DNA from: Paraburkholderia bryophila
GTDB taxonomy: Bacteria; Pseudomonadota; Gammaproteobacteria; Burkholderiales; Burkholderiaceae
DNA length: 64,000 nt
Assembly (NCBI RefSeq): GCF_003269035.1
Contig: NZ_QLTK01000007.1
Location: 62,001 to 126,000, forward strand
Reading direction: 5' to 3'
Positions 44,875-55,604 of the stretch are shown in pieces (the stretch's first letter is position 1; each line of letters begins with the position of its first letter). The notes under the pieces were generated by a model. That model saw only the letters and a list, made by a program, of their open reading frames with translations. It was not told the origin of the DNA and did no database searches. A program made the position numbers and the translations under genes.

Positions 44875-45282
44875 ATGATGGTGTACGACGATTTGACAGA
44901 TAACGAATGGGCACTGGTTGAGGCACTATTTCATATGAGCCGCATTCCAAATGAGCGGCGCGGCCGACCTCGTGTTGATGCTCGCGGAGTAGTGAATGGC
45001 GTTTTGTGGGCACTGGCCTCAGGGGGAGGCTGGGCCACATTGTCCGCACGATTTCCGTCGCCCCCCACTTGCCGCCGACGCTTCGAAGAATGGCTTGCAG
45101 ACGGAACAATTGCTGAACTACTCAGGCGACTGCGCACGAGTGGTCGAGACGTTCCGTTACGAGGTCCAATTGGCGCGGCAGTGGTCAAAAAAAAGCCAGT
45201 CGTACCGGCAATACAGGAACGTCGTTCCGGTGCATTCTGGATAACACCGGAGACTTTGCGCGCACCAGTTGCAGCAGATTGA
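44875..45282 (+). CDS. solitary DUF4096 transposase-like protein
   Basis: The protein of about 135 aa has DUF4096: DLTDNEWALVEALF, RRGRPRVDARGVVNGVLWALA, then WATLSARFP and TCRRRFEEWLADG. An extra basic C-terminus follows, with no DDE catalytic domain. As with the gene at 20990, it may be a remnant of an IS5-type element or a domesticated copy. No terminal inverted repeats were seen. The frame upstream of the MMVYDD start is not protein-like. Confidence 0.7.
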   Translation: MMVYDDLTDNEWALVEALFHMSRIPNERRGRPRVDARGVVNGVLWALASGGGWATLSARFPSPPTCRRRFEEWLADGTIAELLRRLRTSGRDVPLRGPIGAAVVKKKPVVPAIQERRSGAFWITPETLRAPVAAD

Positions 45283-45512
45283 AGAGGCTCACTAATCGAC
45301 ACCCCATCGTATGGGGAACGCGGCCTTCGCCAAGTCAACCCGGCGCGATTGGAAAAGCAGGTCAGCAAACGAAGAAGAGAAGCCTTCGCGGGAACTCCCG
45401 TACGTCAACGACCAAACATCATCTGAGAAGAAGCAGTCTCAGCTAGCCCGTTCTGATTCAACGGCCGGTCGTTGGGCGACGCCGCATCGCAAGTGGCCGC
45501 AATCAGACGTGC

Positions 45513-45904
45513 GAGACAAGCCTGAAAAACAGGGCAACTGTTACATGCGTAAGTGAGAGCCGTATTCTCCTGGTGGCCAGAGAGCGGTCGAGATGGGCAC
45601 TGCCTGAAGGGAAAATTCGTCGAGACGAGCTACCGCTTGCGGCCTCGCGACGGGAATTGGGAGAAGAAACTACGCTCGTACCTCAGGAGCTCACCTACCT
45701 ATTCCAGTTTCGAGGATTCAGCACGCCGCAGCGGAGCCCTGCAATGAAATTGCGAAATGCAAATGGCTCTCCCCTGTCAAAATCGCAACGTTGTCCGCCA
45801 GCGTATCGACTCTCGATATTGTCGCACCTTTCTTGGCACTTATAGCCTCGCGGATTGATGAGGCAAGGCAGCTGGCGCTGCCTCCTTGCAACGCACTCAA
45901 ATGA
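45513..45904 (+). pseudogene. Nudix hydrolase pseudogene
   Basis: One frame reads ATVTCVSESRILLVARERSR then WALPEGKIRRDELPLAASRR and ELGEETTL, a full Nudix box (G-x5-E-x7-REL-x-EE). The frame then changes near 45720-45737. The second frame reads NEIAKCKWLSPVKIATLSAS and STLDIVAPFLALI, which is the normal C-terminal end of such enzymes. About 20 residues between them are missing, so a deletion with frameshift broke the gene. No start codon is clear at the left end. Confidence 0.75.
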
Positions 45905-46133
45905 ACCATACCTACGAGTATCGCGGCTTTAATATCGATGTTGCTGTCGAGGAAGACTATAGCTAGAGAAAAAGGGGGTAACGGAAGCAGGAAGTTCGCG
46001 GCAGTCGTCAAGATTCGACAGGTCGGTGCCGCTGTCGCTATCCTTTCCCCCGTGCGTTTCGGCATATGGTTGATGACCTCCTGACGCCACGACAGACAGA
46101 AAGAGGTTTGCGAACATTGCCGCTGCAGTAGGT

Positions 46134-46379
46134 CTACGCCGGGGCCTTGGGCAGTCGGTCTGCGCGCATGACATTGAGCTCTTTCTCAATCTCCGCCAGC
46201 TCGCTCAACAATCTTTGCAACGCGCAGACTTGAAGCTCGGCCAGGTGCTTCTCTTTCATCAATGACGTTACTCGACGTCGCCAGTAGTCGACCAACGCGA
46301 TTTGTGGTGCACACGACATGATGGACGCGCGCATGACCATGCCGACGTGCGCGATGTCGCGCTCGACAATTGGGTTCAT
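46134..46379 (-). CDS. unrecognised small helical protein
   Basis: The 81-aa protein is helical, with a charged coiled-coil-like C-terminus (ELQVCALQRLLSELAEIEKE). GAGGG lies seven bases before the ATG. No family is recognised. It stands alone in a gene-poor region and could be a relict, but the ribosome site and codon pattern favour a real gene. Confidence 0.5.
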   Translation of the reverse strand: MNPIVERDIAHVGMVMRASIMSCAPQIALVDYWRRRVTSLMKEKHLAELQVCALQRLLSELAEIEKELNVMRADRLPKAPA

Positions 46380-47258
46380 ATCTACCCTCGCAGCACTCTC
46401 TCAGGTTCTAATGTTTGTTGGACGTCTTTAGACGTTCCGTTGGGGACATTACGCGAGAGACGAATTCGAAGCAACCTGCAAAATTGATAGGGATTCCACC
46501 TACTAGAGACCCGCAACAAATTTCCATTGAAAGCACGCCTTAACGGCGCAAGCCATGTTGTCGATGGTGCCCACGCGCAAGCCTTGTGTGAGCAACTCCT
46601 TCCACACGCCGGGCCAGCCGTATTCAGCTTTAACCTGCGTGTGAATCAACTTGAATTGTGCGACCAAGTATATCGATGCTTACGCGGCTTTGGTGCGGCT
46701 CGTCGTGCGCGGTGCGTTACCGGTGCTGATGATATCAATTGGCAACTGACTTCCAGCACTTCGTATAGCACTCAGACTGGCCGGCAGCATCGATTATCCT
46801 CGATGAAGGCGTACTTCAAGCGCGCAGTTGGCGAGTTGTCTGTCGATGATAGTTATGTGCTAGACGGAATCCCTGAAGCCGGAACGCAGAAAAAGAAGCC
46901 GGCTTGCGCCGGCCTGAAAAATTCCAGTGATTCAAATCCGCGGGCTCAATAGAGCATGGGAGGAGTAAGATTTTACACGTAAGAATGAGGCGGCACGCAA
47001 AGGAATAAAGGAAAAACTTCACCTCTTTTCGCGCTATACGAATGTGAACGGAAGGATAGCCAATGAAGCTGTCAGCCGTCCCAGCAGCTCTACTGTCCAG
47101 CGACAGCAACAAGGTCTAGCAGCGGCATCACCCTAATGAGTAGTTTAAAATGACGACAAACGCGGACCAAAGCAACGCGTTCAGAAGAGAGAGTCGGGCA
47201 ACTACGCTTTGCATCTCTAAGGACAAGTCATCCCATCGCGTTCTGTAGCGTGTCAATA
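46380..47258. other. gene-poor region with a hairpin
   Basis: About 880 bases between the small gene and the GGDEF/EAL gene. The plus-strand frame 46527-46952 has no ribosome site and reads through a terminator-like hairpin, so I do not call it. Nothing else recognised. Confidence 0.4.
46890..46921. terminator. terminator-like hairpin
   Basis: GCCGGC-TTGC-GCCGGC (46898-46913) is flanked by AAAAAGAA on the left and TGAAAAATT on the right. This A-rich left side gives a T-run on the minus strand, so it would terminate leftward transcription. It is of the form common in Burkholderia. Confidence 0.55.
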
Positions 47259-49526
47259 CTACCGTTGAGAAAAATCGAGAGCAAAGCGCTCCAGGATGTC
47301 CGGCGCAGGGCCGGGCCTTCCGAGCAAATATCCTTGCACTTTATCGCACTGGGAAGCCCTAAGCACGTCAAGCTGTTCCTGTGTTTCGACTCCTTCTGCT
47401 ACCACCGACATACCCAATTTATGAGCCAAATCGATAACCCCTTCGACGACAGTCTTTGTCAAACTGTCGGCAGCGATGTCATCGATGAATGACTTGTCCA
47501 GCTTGACGATATTCGGGCTAAATCTTGTCAGGTAGCTTAGGCTTGAGTACCCCGTGCCGAAATCATCGATTGCTATCCTGATACCCAACGCTCGAATCCC
47601 TTCAAGGATGCCCTGCGCGTCTTCAAGGTTATCAATCAGCGCTGACTCTGTTATCTCGACGACCACTTGCGATGCAACAATGCCACGCTTTTTAACGGCG
47701 CGAGAGAGCATTGAAACCAGCCGTGAATCACGCAACTGAGTCGCGGATACGTTAATTGACATCGCAATACTTCTTGCGCCGACAGTTGAAAACTCACCCA
47801 GCGCGCGCAACGCTTCGCGAAAAATCCAGTGTCCAACGTCGATGACCAACCCGGTGGTTTCAAGAACTGGGATGAACAGGTCGGGGTATATCAATCCTCT
47901 GGTCGGATGGTTCCAGCGCAGCAGCGCTTCCAGGCCAACGAGTTCTCCGGTATGGACACAGAACTGGGGCTGATAATGCAAATTGAACTGGCGTTCACGA
48001 ACAGCATTTCTGACTTCTGTCTCGAGATGAATCTTGTAAAGGTCGGTACGTTCCTTGTCGCCAAAGACCCGGAATGTGTTCTTTCCTGAACGTTTCGCGG
48101 CATACATCGCAATGTCTGCACTTGTGAACAGTGACTCGGGGGTTTTTGCGTGCTGCGGGTATAGCGCGACCCCGATGGAGTATGTCATTGAGATGCGTTT
48201 ATCATCCACCTCAATAGTCGGCCGACAGGCGGAAATCAGTCGGCGGCACACCGCGGCTACGTCCTGATTGCCCGACCGACAGGGGACCACAACGGTGAAC
48301 TCGTCTCCTCCTGCGCGGGCAACAGTCGCGTCCGCTGGCAAGGCAGCGCGGATTCTTCTGGCGATGGTTTGCAGTACAACGTCCCCTATGGCGTGCCCGA
48401 AGGAGTCGTTCACTGCTTTGAATCGGTCAAGGTCGATGAACAGGTAGGCAAAAGATGCGTCACCCTTGCACAGGGTTGCAAGCAAATCCATCATTGCGCG
48501 GCGATTGTGCTGCCCCGTGAGGTCGTCGTAATGCGCTAGGAAATCGAGTTTCTGCAGACGTTCCCGCTCTTCAGTTGCTTCGACGCAGACGCTGACAACT
48601 CTCTGCACAGACCCGTTTTCAACGACAGGATAGATATCGGCGCGAACCCATTTTGTCCGCTGTCCGGCGAAGCGTAGGCGGAAATATGCCTGCGTCGGCC
48701 GACCTGATTCCACCGCTTCACGCATCCGGGCGCGGAGAATCTTGAGGTCTTCTGGCTCAACACGCTTTGACCATATCGTGCTGTCCTCGGCCATGGCGGA
48801 AAGGGGCAACTCCCACATCCTCTCAAAGGCGGAGCTGATGTGGTTGAGCTTTTCAAAATCGGGGCTCGCACTAGCAAAAACCACGTCTACGTGGTCTTCC
48901 ATGTCCCTCTGTATCTGGGACTTCCTTCGCAGCTCAGCTACCAACTCCACTTCATCAGTTATGTTGCGGGATTTGCACAGAACGGCAACAACGGTTCCGT
49001 TGGCCTTTTTTACCGGCCAATAGGCTGATGTCCAATACCGCGGCTTGCCAGTCATCGTGTGGCAGTGCCCCTGAAAGCTCGACGACTTCCCCAAGAGCGC
49101 TTTATCGAAAGCAGCTCGCGCATCTGGGGTTTCCCATAGAGACAGCCAATCCATTCCGGGCATCTGGCTGGTGGATGTGGCTTCAAGGAGCTCTCTACCC
49201 GTTTCCGATATCGCGATTATGCGACCGCGTCTATCGAGCAGCTTGATGCAATCCTCTGCAACGCTGCAGAGACCGTAGGCCAGCTGCCGTGAAGAAGCCA
49301 GACGACCAAGTAGCAGTGCGTAGCCGCAGGCAAGTACTACCAACATGACGGACACGACGCTGACAAGCGCCGGCGCGAGCTCGCGATGTCTGGTCGCTAT
49401 ACCTGCCAATGAAATAATCAGGGCCAATGCCCCACAAAGCCCAAAAGCCCGAGATTTCCAGGCTTGTCTGGACGCACGACGTATCCCGCCCTCGACCTGC
49501 CTAACAAACTGGTGAGTGCTACGCAC
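47259..49526 (-). CDS. PAS-PAS-GGDEF-EAL cyclic-di-GMP protein
   Basis: The protein of about 755 aa has two N-terminal membrane helices (LALIISLAGIA and LVSVVSVMLVVLACGYALLL). Two PAS domains follow (about 90-200 and 210-330), then GGDEF (ARAGGDEFTVV intact, about 340-500) and EAL (GLEALLRWNHP intact, with DDFGTGYSSLSYL). Both catalytic motifs are conserved, so it may make and break cyclic di-GMP in response to a sensed signal. I prefer the GTG at 49526, which has AGGA upstream; a TTG at 49556 is possible. It stands alone between gene-poor regions. Confidence 0.92.
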   Translation of the reverse strand: MRSTHQFVRQVEGGIRRASRQAWKSRAFGLCGALALIISLAGIATRHRELAPALVSVVSVMLVVLACGYALLLGRLASSRQLAYGLCSVAEDCIKLLDRRGRIIAISETGRELLEATSTSQMPGMDWLSLWETPDARAAFDKALLGKSSSFQGHCHTMTGKPRYWTSAYWPVKKANGTVVAVLCKSRNITDEVELVAELRRKSQIQRDMEDHVDVVFASASPDFEKLNHISSAFERMWELPLSAMAEDSTIWSKRVEPEDLKILRARMREAVESGRPTQAYFRLRFAGQRTKWVRADIYPVVENGSVQRVVSVCVEATEERERLQKLDFLAHYDDLTGQHNRRAMMDLLATLCKGDASFAYLFIDLDRFKAVNDSFGHAIGDVVLQTIARRIRAALPADATVARAGGDEFTVVVPCRSGNQDVAAVCRRLISACRPTIEVDDKRISMTYSIGVALYPQHAKTPESLFTSADIAMYAAKRSGKNTFRVFGDKERTDLYKIHLETEVRNAVRERQFNLHYQPQFCVHTGELVGLEALLRWNHPTRGLIYPDLFIPVLETTGLVIDVGHWIFREALRALGEFSTVGARSIAMSINVSATQLRDSRLVSMLSRAVKKRGIVASQVVVEITESALIDNLEDAQGILEGIRALGIRIAIDDFGTGYSSLSYLTRFSPNIVKLDKSFIDDIAADSLTKTVVEGVIDLAHKLGMSVVAEGVETQEQLDVLRASQCDKVQGYLLGRPGPAPDILERFALDFSQR

Positions 49527-50592
49527 GTTTCCTGCCCTCGGAAATTCCGGCCTCAATCCACGCTCGTATGCTTCTGTAGCGATGACTTTGCTTTTATGGA
49601 ATCATACTCGCCCCGCAACGGGACTACTCGCATACAGTGCACCTCAGGCGCATGTTTTCACTTTTTCTCTATCGCTTCACTCAGCAGTCTCGCCCATGGT
49701 GATGCGAAGCTGCTGCTTTTCGTTAACTACTTCGCTATGAATCGATGCTGCGTCGATTTCTAGGTCTGCAAGATTCATTGAAGCTGCCGCCTACTTTTTC
49801 TCAACTTCAAGATGACGGTCGTCAATTTTTCTCGTCAAGCTTGCATCGCAGCATTGCTGCCATTGCTCGTATATCGACGACGCTCTAGTGGTATAAGAAA
49901 CTGCCACTTAAAAAATGCAAAAGGCGATGCCCACCGGGGTGTTAAGTGACGACCACGGACGCGAGGGATGGCGCAGTGAAGTTGCCCCTAGGATTTGTAA
50001 ATTCAACTGGTCTGCGACGTCGCTAGGCCCAGTCGACCGTTGAATGCAGAGTTTGTTGGCGTCCTTCCAGATGCTGCTAGCTGCACCGTGCCAATCGTTA
50101 TTCTTTGTGGGCGTACCGACTGCGTGGTCTACAAAGATGGCCATTCGTTTTTCGCGGTAGCTCGCCATCCGTTCCTAGTTGGCTCTCCAGTGGAGGACTG
50201 CTGTCCAGAGCTCGCGACCTTCAATATGAATTCTTTCGATACATGGCCCCATTCCGCGGCGGAGCTGGTTCGCCACCTCGAACCGGGCGCGCCCATACAA
50301 GTTCGGGACACTGCGTGATGAATAAATAAGGCAGAACCATCGGAGTTGATTACATCGCCGAGTCGGTCGATGCCTAGAAATTTCACCGCTGCTGTAATGG
50401 TAACGCGGACCGAACAAGGGCCGCAGCATTCCACGAGAGAGAATGCGAGATAATGCGATAAAGCATCATGTCGGCTCTAGACATTGGGCTCTGGCCCGAC
50501 CGCGACAGGAAAAAGCGGCGGGCGCACAACCGGAACAGCCCGTCACATCCGTGGGATTTCGACGCTCGCGCCAGCCTTGATGCAGTTATTTT
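49527..50592. other. 1-kb gene-poor region
   Basis: Several overlapping frames of 70-100 codons on both strands, none with a ribosome site and none recognisable (for example 50040-50318 plus and 50129-50434 minus). No RNA gene, repeat or promoter could be supported. Confidence 0.4.
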
Positions 50593-50880
50593 CTACCAAT
50601 CAAGCAAGTTATGCAGTCTCTCTATAAGCCAATCCGTTTCAACAACACTCGTCCAGCCTTTGCCCTTAATTGCACGCCGTATTCGCCGCAGCGTCCATCG
50701 TGCGGATGGTCCGGATTTTTGGCCGCATCCTTTAAAGTTTGGGGAACACTTTGATGCGCCAAGCCTTCGCAAATCGTCCACCGCTCGGCCTGCTCTTTTT
50801 CAGTCAAACCTGCGACAAGGCCTCGGTGATAGCGGGCCGCATCCGTCGCACGCCGTGCCGAGGAAATCTCGCGTAATTTC
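50593..50880 (-). pseudogene. frameshifted copy of the small gene at 56900
   Basis: One frame reads VAGLTEKEQAERWTICEGLA and HQSVPQTLKDAAKNPDHPHD, matching the intact protein at 56900-57226 (VAGLTAEERAERWKVCEDLA...). After a single-base loss near 50695 the other frame reads TLRRIRRAIKGKGWTSVVET and DWLIERLHNLL, again matching the intact copy to its end. No functional start is seen upstream. Confidence 0.75.
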
Positions 50881-51106
50881 TACATTGCGATACTGCAAAG
50901 GGCGGCCTCATATACGTTGTGCCTTGCAGGTGGCGTGCGTCGGTGGGCGCGGCACCGCCGAGCGGCGCATCGGCAATCACTTGGTGCTCCGCATGAGCAT
51001 TTTGGCATGTAAAATGCTTTCGCCAGTTATGTCGGCTCCAGCATGGTCCGACATGTGCCGAGACTTAACACGTGCAGACTATAGGGCAGCGAACGTGCGG
51101 TTGTTC

Positions 51107-53292
51107 ATGGACAAAAATACGAATAATAGTCCCGGGGCGGATAATTCAGGTTCGTCCGAAGACCCACTCCGGGACGGCGTGCCTCCGCCCACTCGTAACT
51201 TCGCAGCGACCAGGAAGGTTCTCCTCGCTCTTCTTCTGGTTTCGCTCGCCTTGCCTGCGCTTTGTCTGGCCGGATATGGGTATTACGACTATCAGCGCCG
51301 TTATGCAGATGCCGTCACCGCGAGTGAACGTTCAACACGCGTTGCAGAGGAACAGGCCCTCAAGGTCATGGACCTGAACGCCGAACTGGTGTCGCGTATT
51401 GAAGAGCAACTGGGCGACGCGACAGACGCTGAAATTCGCGACAACGAGTTAGCCATTCACGAGAAGCTGAATGCTATTGCCGGTGGCTTTCCGCAGGTAG
51501 CGGCGGTATCAGCTTTCGGGGACAGGGGGAATCTGCTTGTGAGCAGCCGGTTTTTCCCCGTGCCCAAAATCAACATAAGCCAGCGTGAAGACTTTATTGT
51601 GTCAAAGCGTCTCAGCCCCGAGCAATATGTGTCAAGGCCGATGGCTGCAAGCGTCTCGGGAGCTAGCGTCTTCAATATCGTCAAAGCTCGAAGTGCGACC
51701 GACGGCACGTTCCTCGGCACCGTCTCGGTGGCAATAAGGCGAGATTATTTCATAGGCTTCATCAGAAGCTGATGCAGGAGGATGAGGAATCTTTTATCGG
51801 CCTGTACCGCAGCGATGGTACGGCTCTCGTGACCTACCCGGAGGTTGACGCAACGGCAGGCAAAGCGACCACCCACGCGTTAACAGATGCTTTGGAGCAC
51901 GACGAGCTTGCAGGGAAGCTAATCACTGGCCGCTCTTTCGACAAAGACCAACGTCTCCTCATATTTCGACGTGTGGGGCAATACCATTTGTTTGTCACTG
52001 CCGGATTTCTCCTTAATCAGCTCTTTATCGCCTGGCTTCACCACTTCTTCCTCATCTGTGCACTCGCAGGACTACCCTGCTCGGCGATTTGGGCGCTGCT
52101 CGGATTTTCGCTACGCCAACTGGCAGCGGAAGAACGTGGGTGGAAGAAGTGGCGAGAAGAAACCCTGCGGCGCCGGGATGCCGAGGCATCAGGACGTCAT
52201 CTGCAACGCATGGGTGCGCTGGGAAATCTTGTGGCAAACGTGGCACATGAGTTTAACAATCACCTCATGGCGGTCAATTCGAACGTGACCATTGCACGCA
52301 AAAAGAGATACACGGATGTTGAGGACCAGGTGCTCGCCGTCGAGCGGGCAACGCACAACGTCGCCGGACTTGTGCGAACACTGATGGGCGTCACCAGGAA
52401 GCAACCCGTCAAGCCGGCAGAAGTCGACCTCTTTGAGGCAATTCCAAAGCTCCGACCGGTTGTGCGCGCCGCGGTCGGTGACGCAATATCAATCGGTTTT
52501 GATGTCTCGCCCGACTTATGGCCGGTTACTGTCGACCTTGCAGAATTCGAACTGGCAATTATTAACTTGGCGTTAAACGCTCGCGACGCGATGCCGCGGG
52601 GCGGTAAATTTACTCTTTCGGCAGAAAATGTGAAGTCCGAATCCCTACTGGGTGGCGTGCAAGCGGGCGACTTTGTGCTTGTGACCGCGTCGGACGACGG
52701 GGTCGGCATGGCACCTTCCGTTGCGGAGCGCGCATTTGAGCCGCTATTTACTACGAAACGACAAGGCACTGCGGCCGGCCTAGGGTTGGCGCAAGTGCTG
52801 GCGTTTTGCGAACTAAGCGGCGGCACAGCCAAAATCACCACCACACTCGAGGTCGGGACCGCTGTGCGTCTCTATCTTCCCCGGTGCGTTTCACGCGAGC
52901 AGCGCCCGACAGGCCAGGGTAAGGTGCACACAACGCCAACAGACTCCGCGACCACGTCGGTTCTGCTCGTGGAAGACAACCATGAGGTCGCGGCCGGGCT
53001 GGCGGCTGTTCTTCGCCTGATGGGGCACGACGTAGTTCACCTCGACAATGCAGACAATGCATTGCTTGCTCTAGAGGGCGGCCAGCGATTCAGCCTTGTT
53101 CTGTCAGATGTGCAGATGCCGGGAAAGTTGAACGGCATCGACCTGGTCGATTGGTTGAAGACCCATTGTCCAGGGCAGGCTGTCGCACTGATGACAGGAT
53201 ACGCCGACGAACTCGAACGGGCGCGAGGGACCGGCGTACCGATTTTCGCCAAACCTTTCGACCCCCAGGAATTGACTACACTCATCCAATAA
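51107..53292 (+). pseudogene. frameshifted hybrid sensor histidine kinase
   Basis: The first frame (51107-51772) codes a membrane helix (VLLALLLVSLALPALCLAGY) and a Cache-like periplasmic domain ending RRDYFIGFIRS-stop. The second frame continues it from about 51760 as HQKLMQEDEESFIGLYRSDG, then a helix, a HisKA-type H-box (VAHEFNNHL), HATPase motifs (NLALNARD, GLGLAQVLA) and a receiver domain (LVEDNHEV, LSDVQMPG). One missing T in TTC-TAT-CAG explains the break. It could be a real mutation or a sequencing error. As given, no full sensor can be made. Confidence 0.82.
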
Positions 53293-53685
53293 CGCCCGCA
53301 CACTCTACGCAGTGATGCGATGCGAACTCAGCGCGTCCTCCGTTCCGCGAGCTGGACTGCTGTTCGTAATGGCATGCCTCCAGGCGCAAGCGACGCACGT
53401 ATCCTTAAAGCCATTGCCGACGGCCGCAATCGCATCTCAGCTGCAGTTGAACGTAAATTGTTGCGAGCGCCCGGTGACCCGGTGCGGTTGGTCGATGCTG
53501 ACTTCAATCACCAGGTGCGGGGGCTGCGCCGCCCAATTGACTTCGACGCACTTCTGCCCTACCTTGAAGCAACCGGCACAAGGCCGCATAGTCGGTCCCT
53601 ATTTTAGGGCCTTTTGCTGCAATCTCTCGACGCGCACCCTTCTCGACCATCGCCACGCTCATACGAACGCCCCTGGAGAGGTGCC
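53293..53685. other. gap between two kinase genes
   Basis: About 390 bases. A plus-strand frame at 53320-53607 (95 codons) has no clear ribosome site and no recognised motif, so its status is open. Nothing else seen. Confidence 0.35.
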
Positions 53686-55389
53686 ATGAGATTAGGACCG
53701 AACGCCGAAGGAATCGGGACGGCTGAGCTGCACTCGCGGGCATCGCGCCCGTCAGACTTCGAGCAGGAAAATTCCGCTCTTCTACTTCTTGCAAACGCAC
53801 AGACAGGCCCACGCGGAGCGTTTCTCCAGGCCATAGCCGATGCAGCCCGTAACCTTTGTCATGCCGGCAGCGCGGGCATAAGTCTGGTTGAGAAACCCGA
53901 AGAGGGCGAACGGCTGTTTCGATGGCTGGCAGTGAGCGGCGCTTTTGCAACATTGCAGGGAAAGGCGACGCCGTGGAGTCAATGCCCTTGCGGTCTTACG
54001 CTCGATAAAGGAAGGCCTCAACTGTTCCTTGAACCGCAACAGCACTTCTCCCTACTGCGGGGCGGCCCGACGCCCATAGCCGAGGGCCTCGTTGTACCGA
54101 TTGTCACCGATGGCATGCAGCTCGGTGCCATCTGGGTGATGGCGCACTCGGCAGACCGTCTCTTCGAGCAGGAGGATGTCAGGCTGCTATCTAACCTTGC
54201 CATATTCGCGGGTGCTGCGCTGACCGTCGTTGACGCACGCGACCTTAGAGAACAGCAGAGCCGGCGCTATGACGAGTTCGTCGCGCAAGTGGCGCACGAG
54301 CTCCGCAACCCGCTTGCGCCCATCGATAACGCCATCGAGGCGACTGCTGCCTTCTGCCCGGGTAATGAACGTGCTTTAAAAATGCTGGAGGTCGCGAGGC
54401 GACAGATGCGGCATCTCAAGACCTTCGTTGACGACCTGCTGGACGCGGCTCGCATGCAGCACGGCAAGCTCAGCATCAGGGTGAGTGAAACGTCGCTCAA
54501 TGACGTCGTGACCGACGCCATCGCTGCGGTGCGACACCGTATTGAGAGTCGCCACCACCGGCTAACCGTTACGGGTCTTGAGGAGAGCGTGTACGTTCGC
54601 GCAGACCATGTCCGCCTATGCCAGATAGTCGCCAACCTGCTCTCGAACGCGGCGAAGTATACGCCGGTCGGCGGTGATATACGGCTATCGGTAGTCACCC
54701 GATGCTCTGAGAATACGTCGGCTACCGGCGGCTGCGTCACCATTAGCGTTAGCGACAACGGTATTGGAATTGCCCGGGAGATGCTTCCGAATGTATTTGA
54801 ATTGTTCGTACAGTCCACGCGCGCGACAGGAGTAGACGCAGGCGGCCTCGGCATCGGTCTGGCGCTGGTAAAGAAGCTCACCGAGTTGCACGGCGGCGGC
54901 ATCGCCATCGAAAGCGCTGGCCCTGGTCAAGGCTGCCAGGTTAAGGTCGACCTCCCCATACTGCTCGACTCGCAGGTCGCCCAGCGCACTGGCGATGCGG
55001 ACCTGGAGCCGGTCAATGCACCGGCACGTGTGCTGCTGGTCGACGACAGTCGCGACGCACTGGATGCTCTGACCGCAGTGCTCGAGACACATGGCCATAC
55101 GGTCGAGTCCCGAACGACCGGGGCCGAGGCCCTTGAGCTTCTGAAATCATGGACACCTGATGTGGGATTAATCGACGTGGCTATGCCCGGCATGGATGGC
55201 TTCGCTGTCGCCCGCGCCATCCGGAGGAGTGGGGATTACCCCGGTCTGCTACTGGTGGCGCTTACCGGGTATGCATCTGAGTCCGACAAGTCGCGCGCAC
55301 TTGAAGCTGGCTTCGATTGTCACCTCACGAAACCCGCGTCTATTGATAGACTCAACGCCATCCTCAAAACAAGAGCCGGCAGTCGCTAA
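53686..55389 (+). CDS. GAF hybrid histidine kinase with receiver domain
   Basis: The protein of about 567 aa has an N-terminal GAF-like sensor (about 35-190, SAGISLVEKPEEGERLFRWL region), HisKA with the H-box FVAQVAHELRNPLAPI, and HATPase with the N box (IVANLLSNAAKYTP) and G boxes (SDNGIGIA, GLGIGLALV). A C-terminal receiver carries the phospho-acceptor Asp in GLIDVAMPGMDG. It has no membrane helix, so it senses in the cytoplasm. GGAGAGG precedes the ATG at 53686. It follows the frameshifted hybrid kinase in the same direction, so they may have formed one signalling unit. Confidence 0.92.
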   Translation: MRLGPNAEGIGTAELHSRASRPSDFEQENSALLLLANAQTGPRGAFLQAIADAARNLCHAGSAGISLVEKPEEGERLFRWLAVSGAFATLQGKATPWSQCPCGLTLDKGRPQLFLEPQQHFSLLRGGPTPIAEGLVVPIVTDGMQLGAIWVMAHSADRLFEQEDVRLLSNLAIFAGAALTVVDARDLREQQSRRYDEFVAQVAHELRNPLAPIDNAIEATAAFCPGNERALKMLEVARRQMRHLKTFVDDLLDAARMQHGKLSIRVSETSLNDVVTDAIAAVRHRIESRHHRLTVTGLEESVYVRADHVRLCQIVANLLSNAAKYTPVGGDIRLSVVTRCSENTSATGGCVTISVSDNGIGIAREMLPNVFELFVQSTRATGVDAGGLGIGLALVKKLTELHGGGIAIESAGPGQGCQVKVDLPILLDSQVAQRTGDADLEPVNAPARVLLVDDSRDALDALTAVLETHGHTVESRTTGAEALELLKSWTPDVGLIDVAMPGMDGFAVARAIRRSGDYPGLLLVALTGYASESDKSRALEAGFDCHLTKPASIDRLNAILKTRAGSR

Positions 55390-55604
55390 TTCGAACGGCC
55401 TATTGCCGGCGCGACACCGCTCGGCCGCTCGCTTCCCGCCTAAGCCGTTGACCGTTTGGTCTATGCCTGTACCAGCTCTTGCCCCGCACCTGAAAATGGG
55501 AACGTCATTTGCTGCTCGTGCCTCATCCAGGTCGCTCCCGATTACCACAGTGGGCACATACGGATATCGACTCGCGTGACCTAAGTCCCGAAAAGGCACC
55601 CATC

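Noticed and set aside
46527..46952. 141-codon plus-strand open frame
   Set aside because: It reads through a terminator-like hairpin and has no ribosome site or motif.
50468..51106. N-terminal extension of the frameshifted kinase
   Set aside because: It overlaps the minus-strand relic at 50593-50880 and is not kinase-like. The kinase begins at the ATG at 51107.
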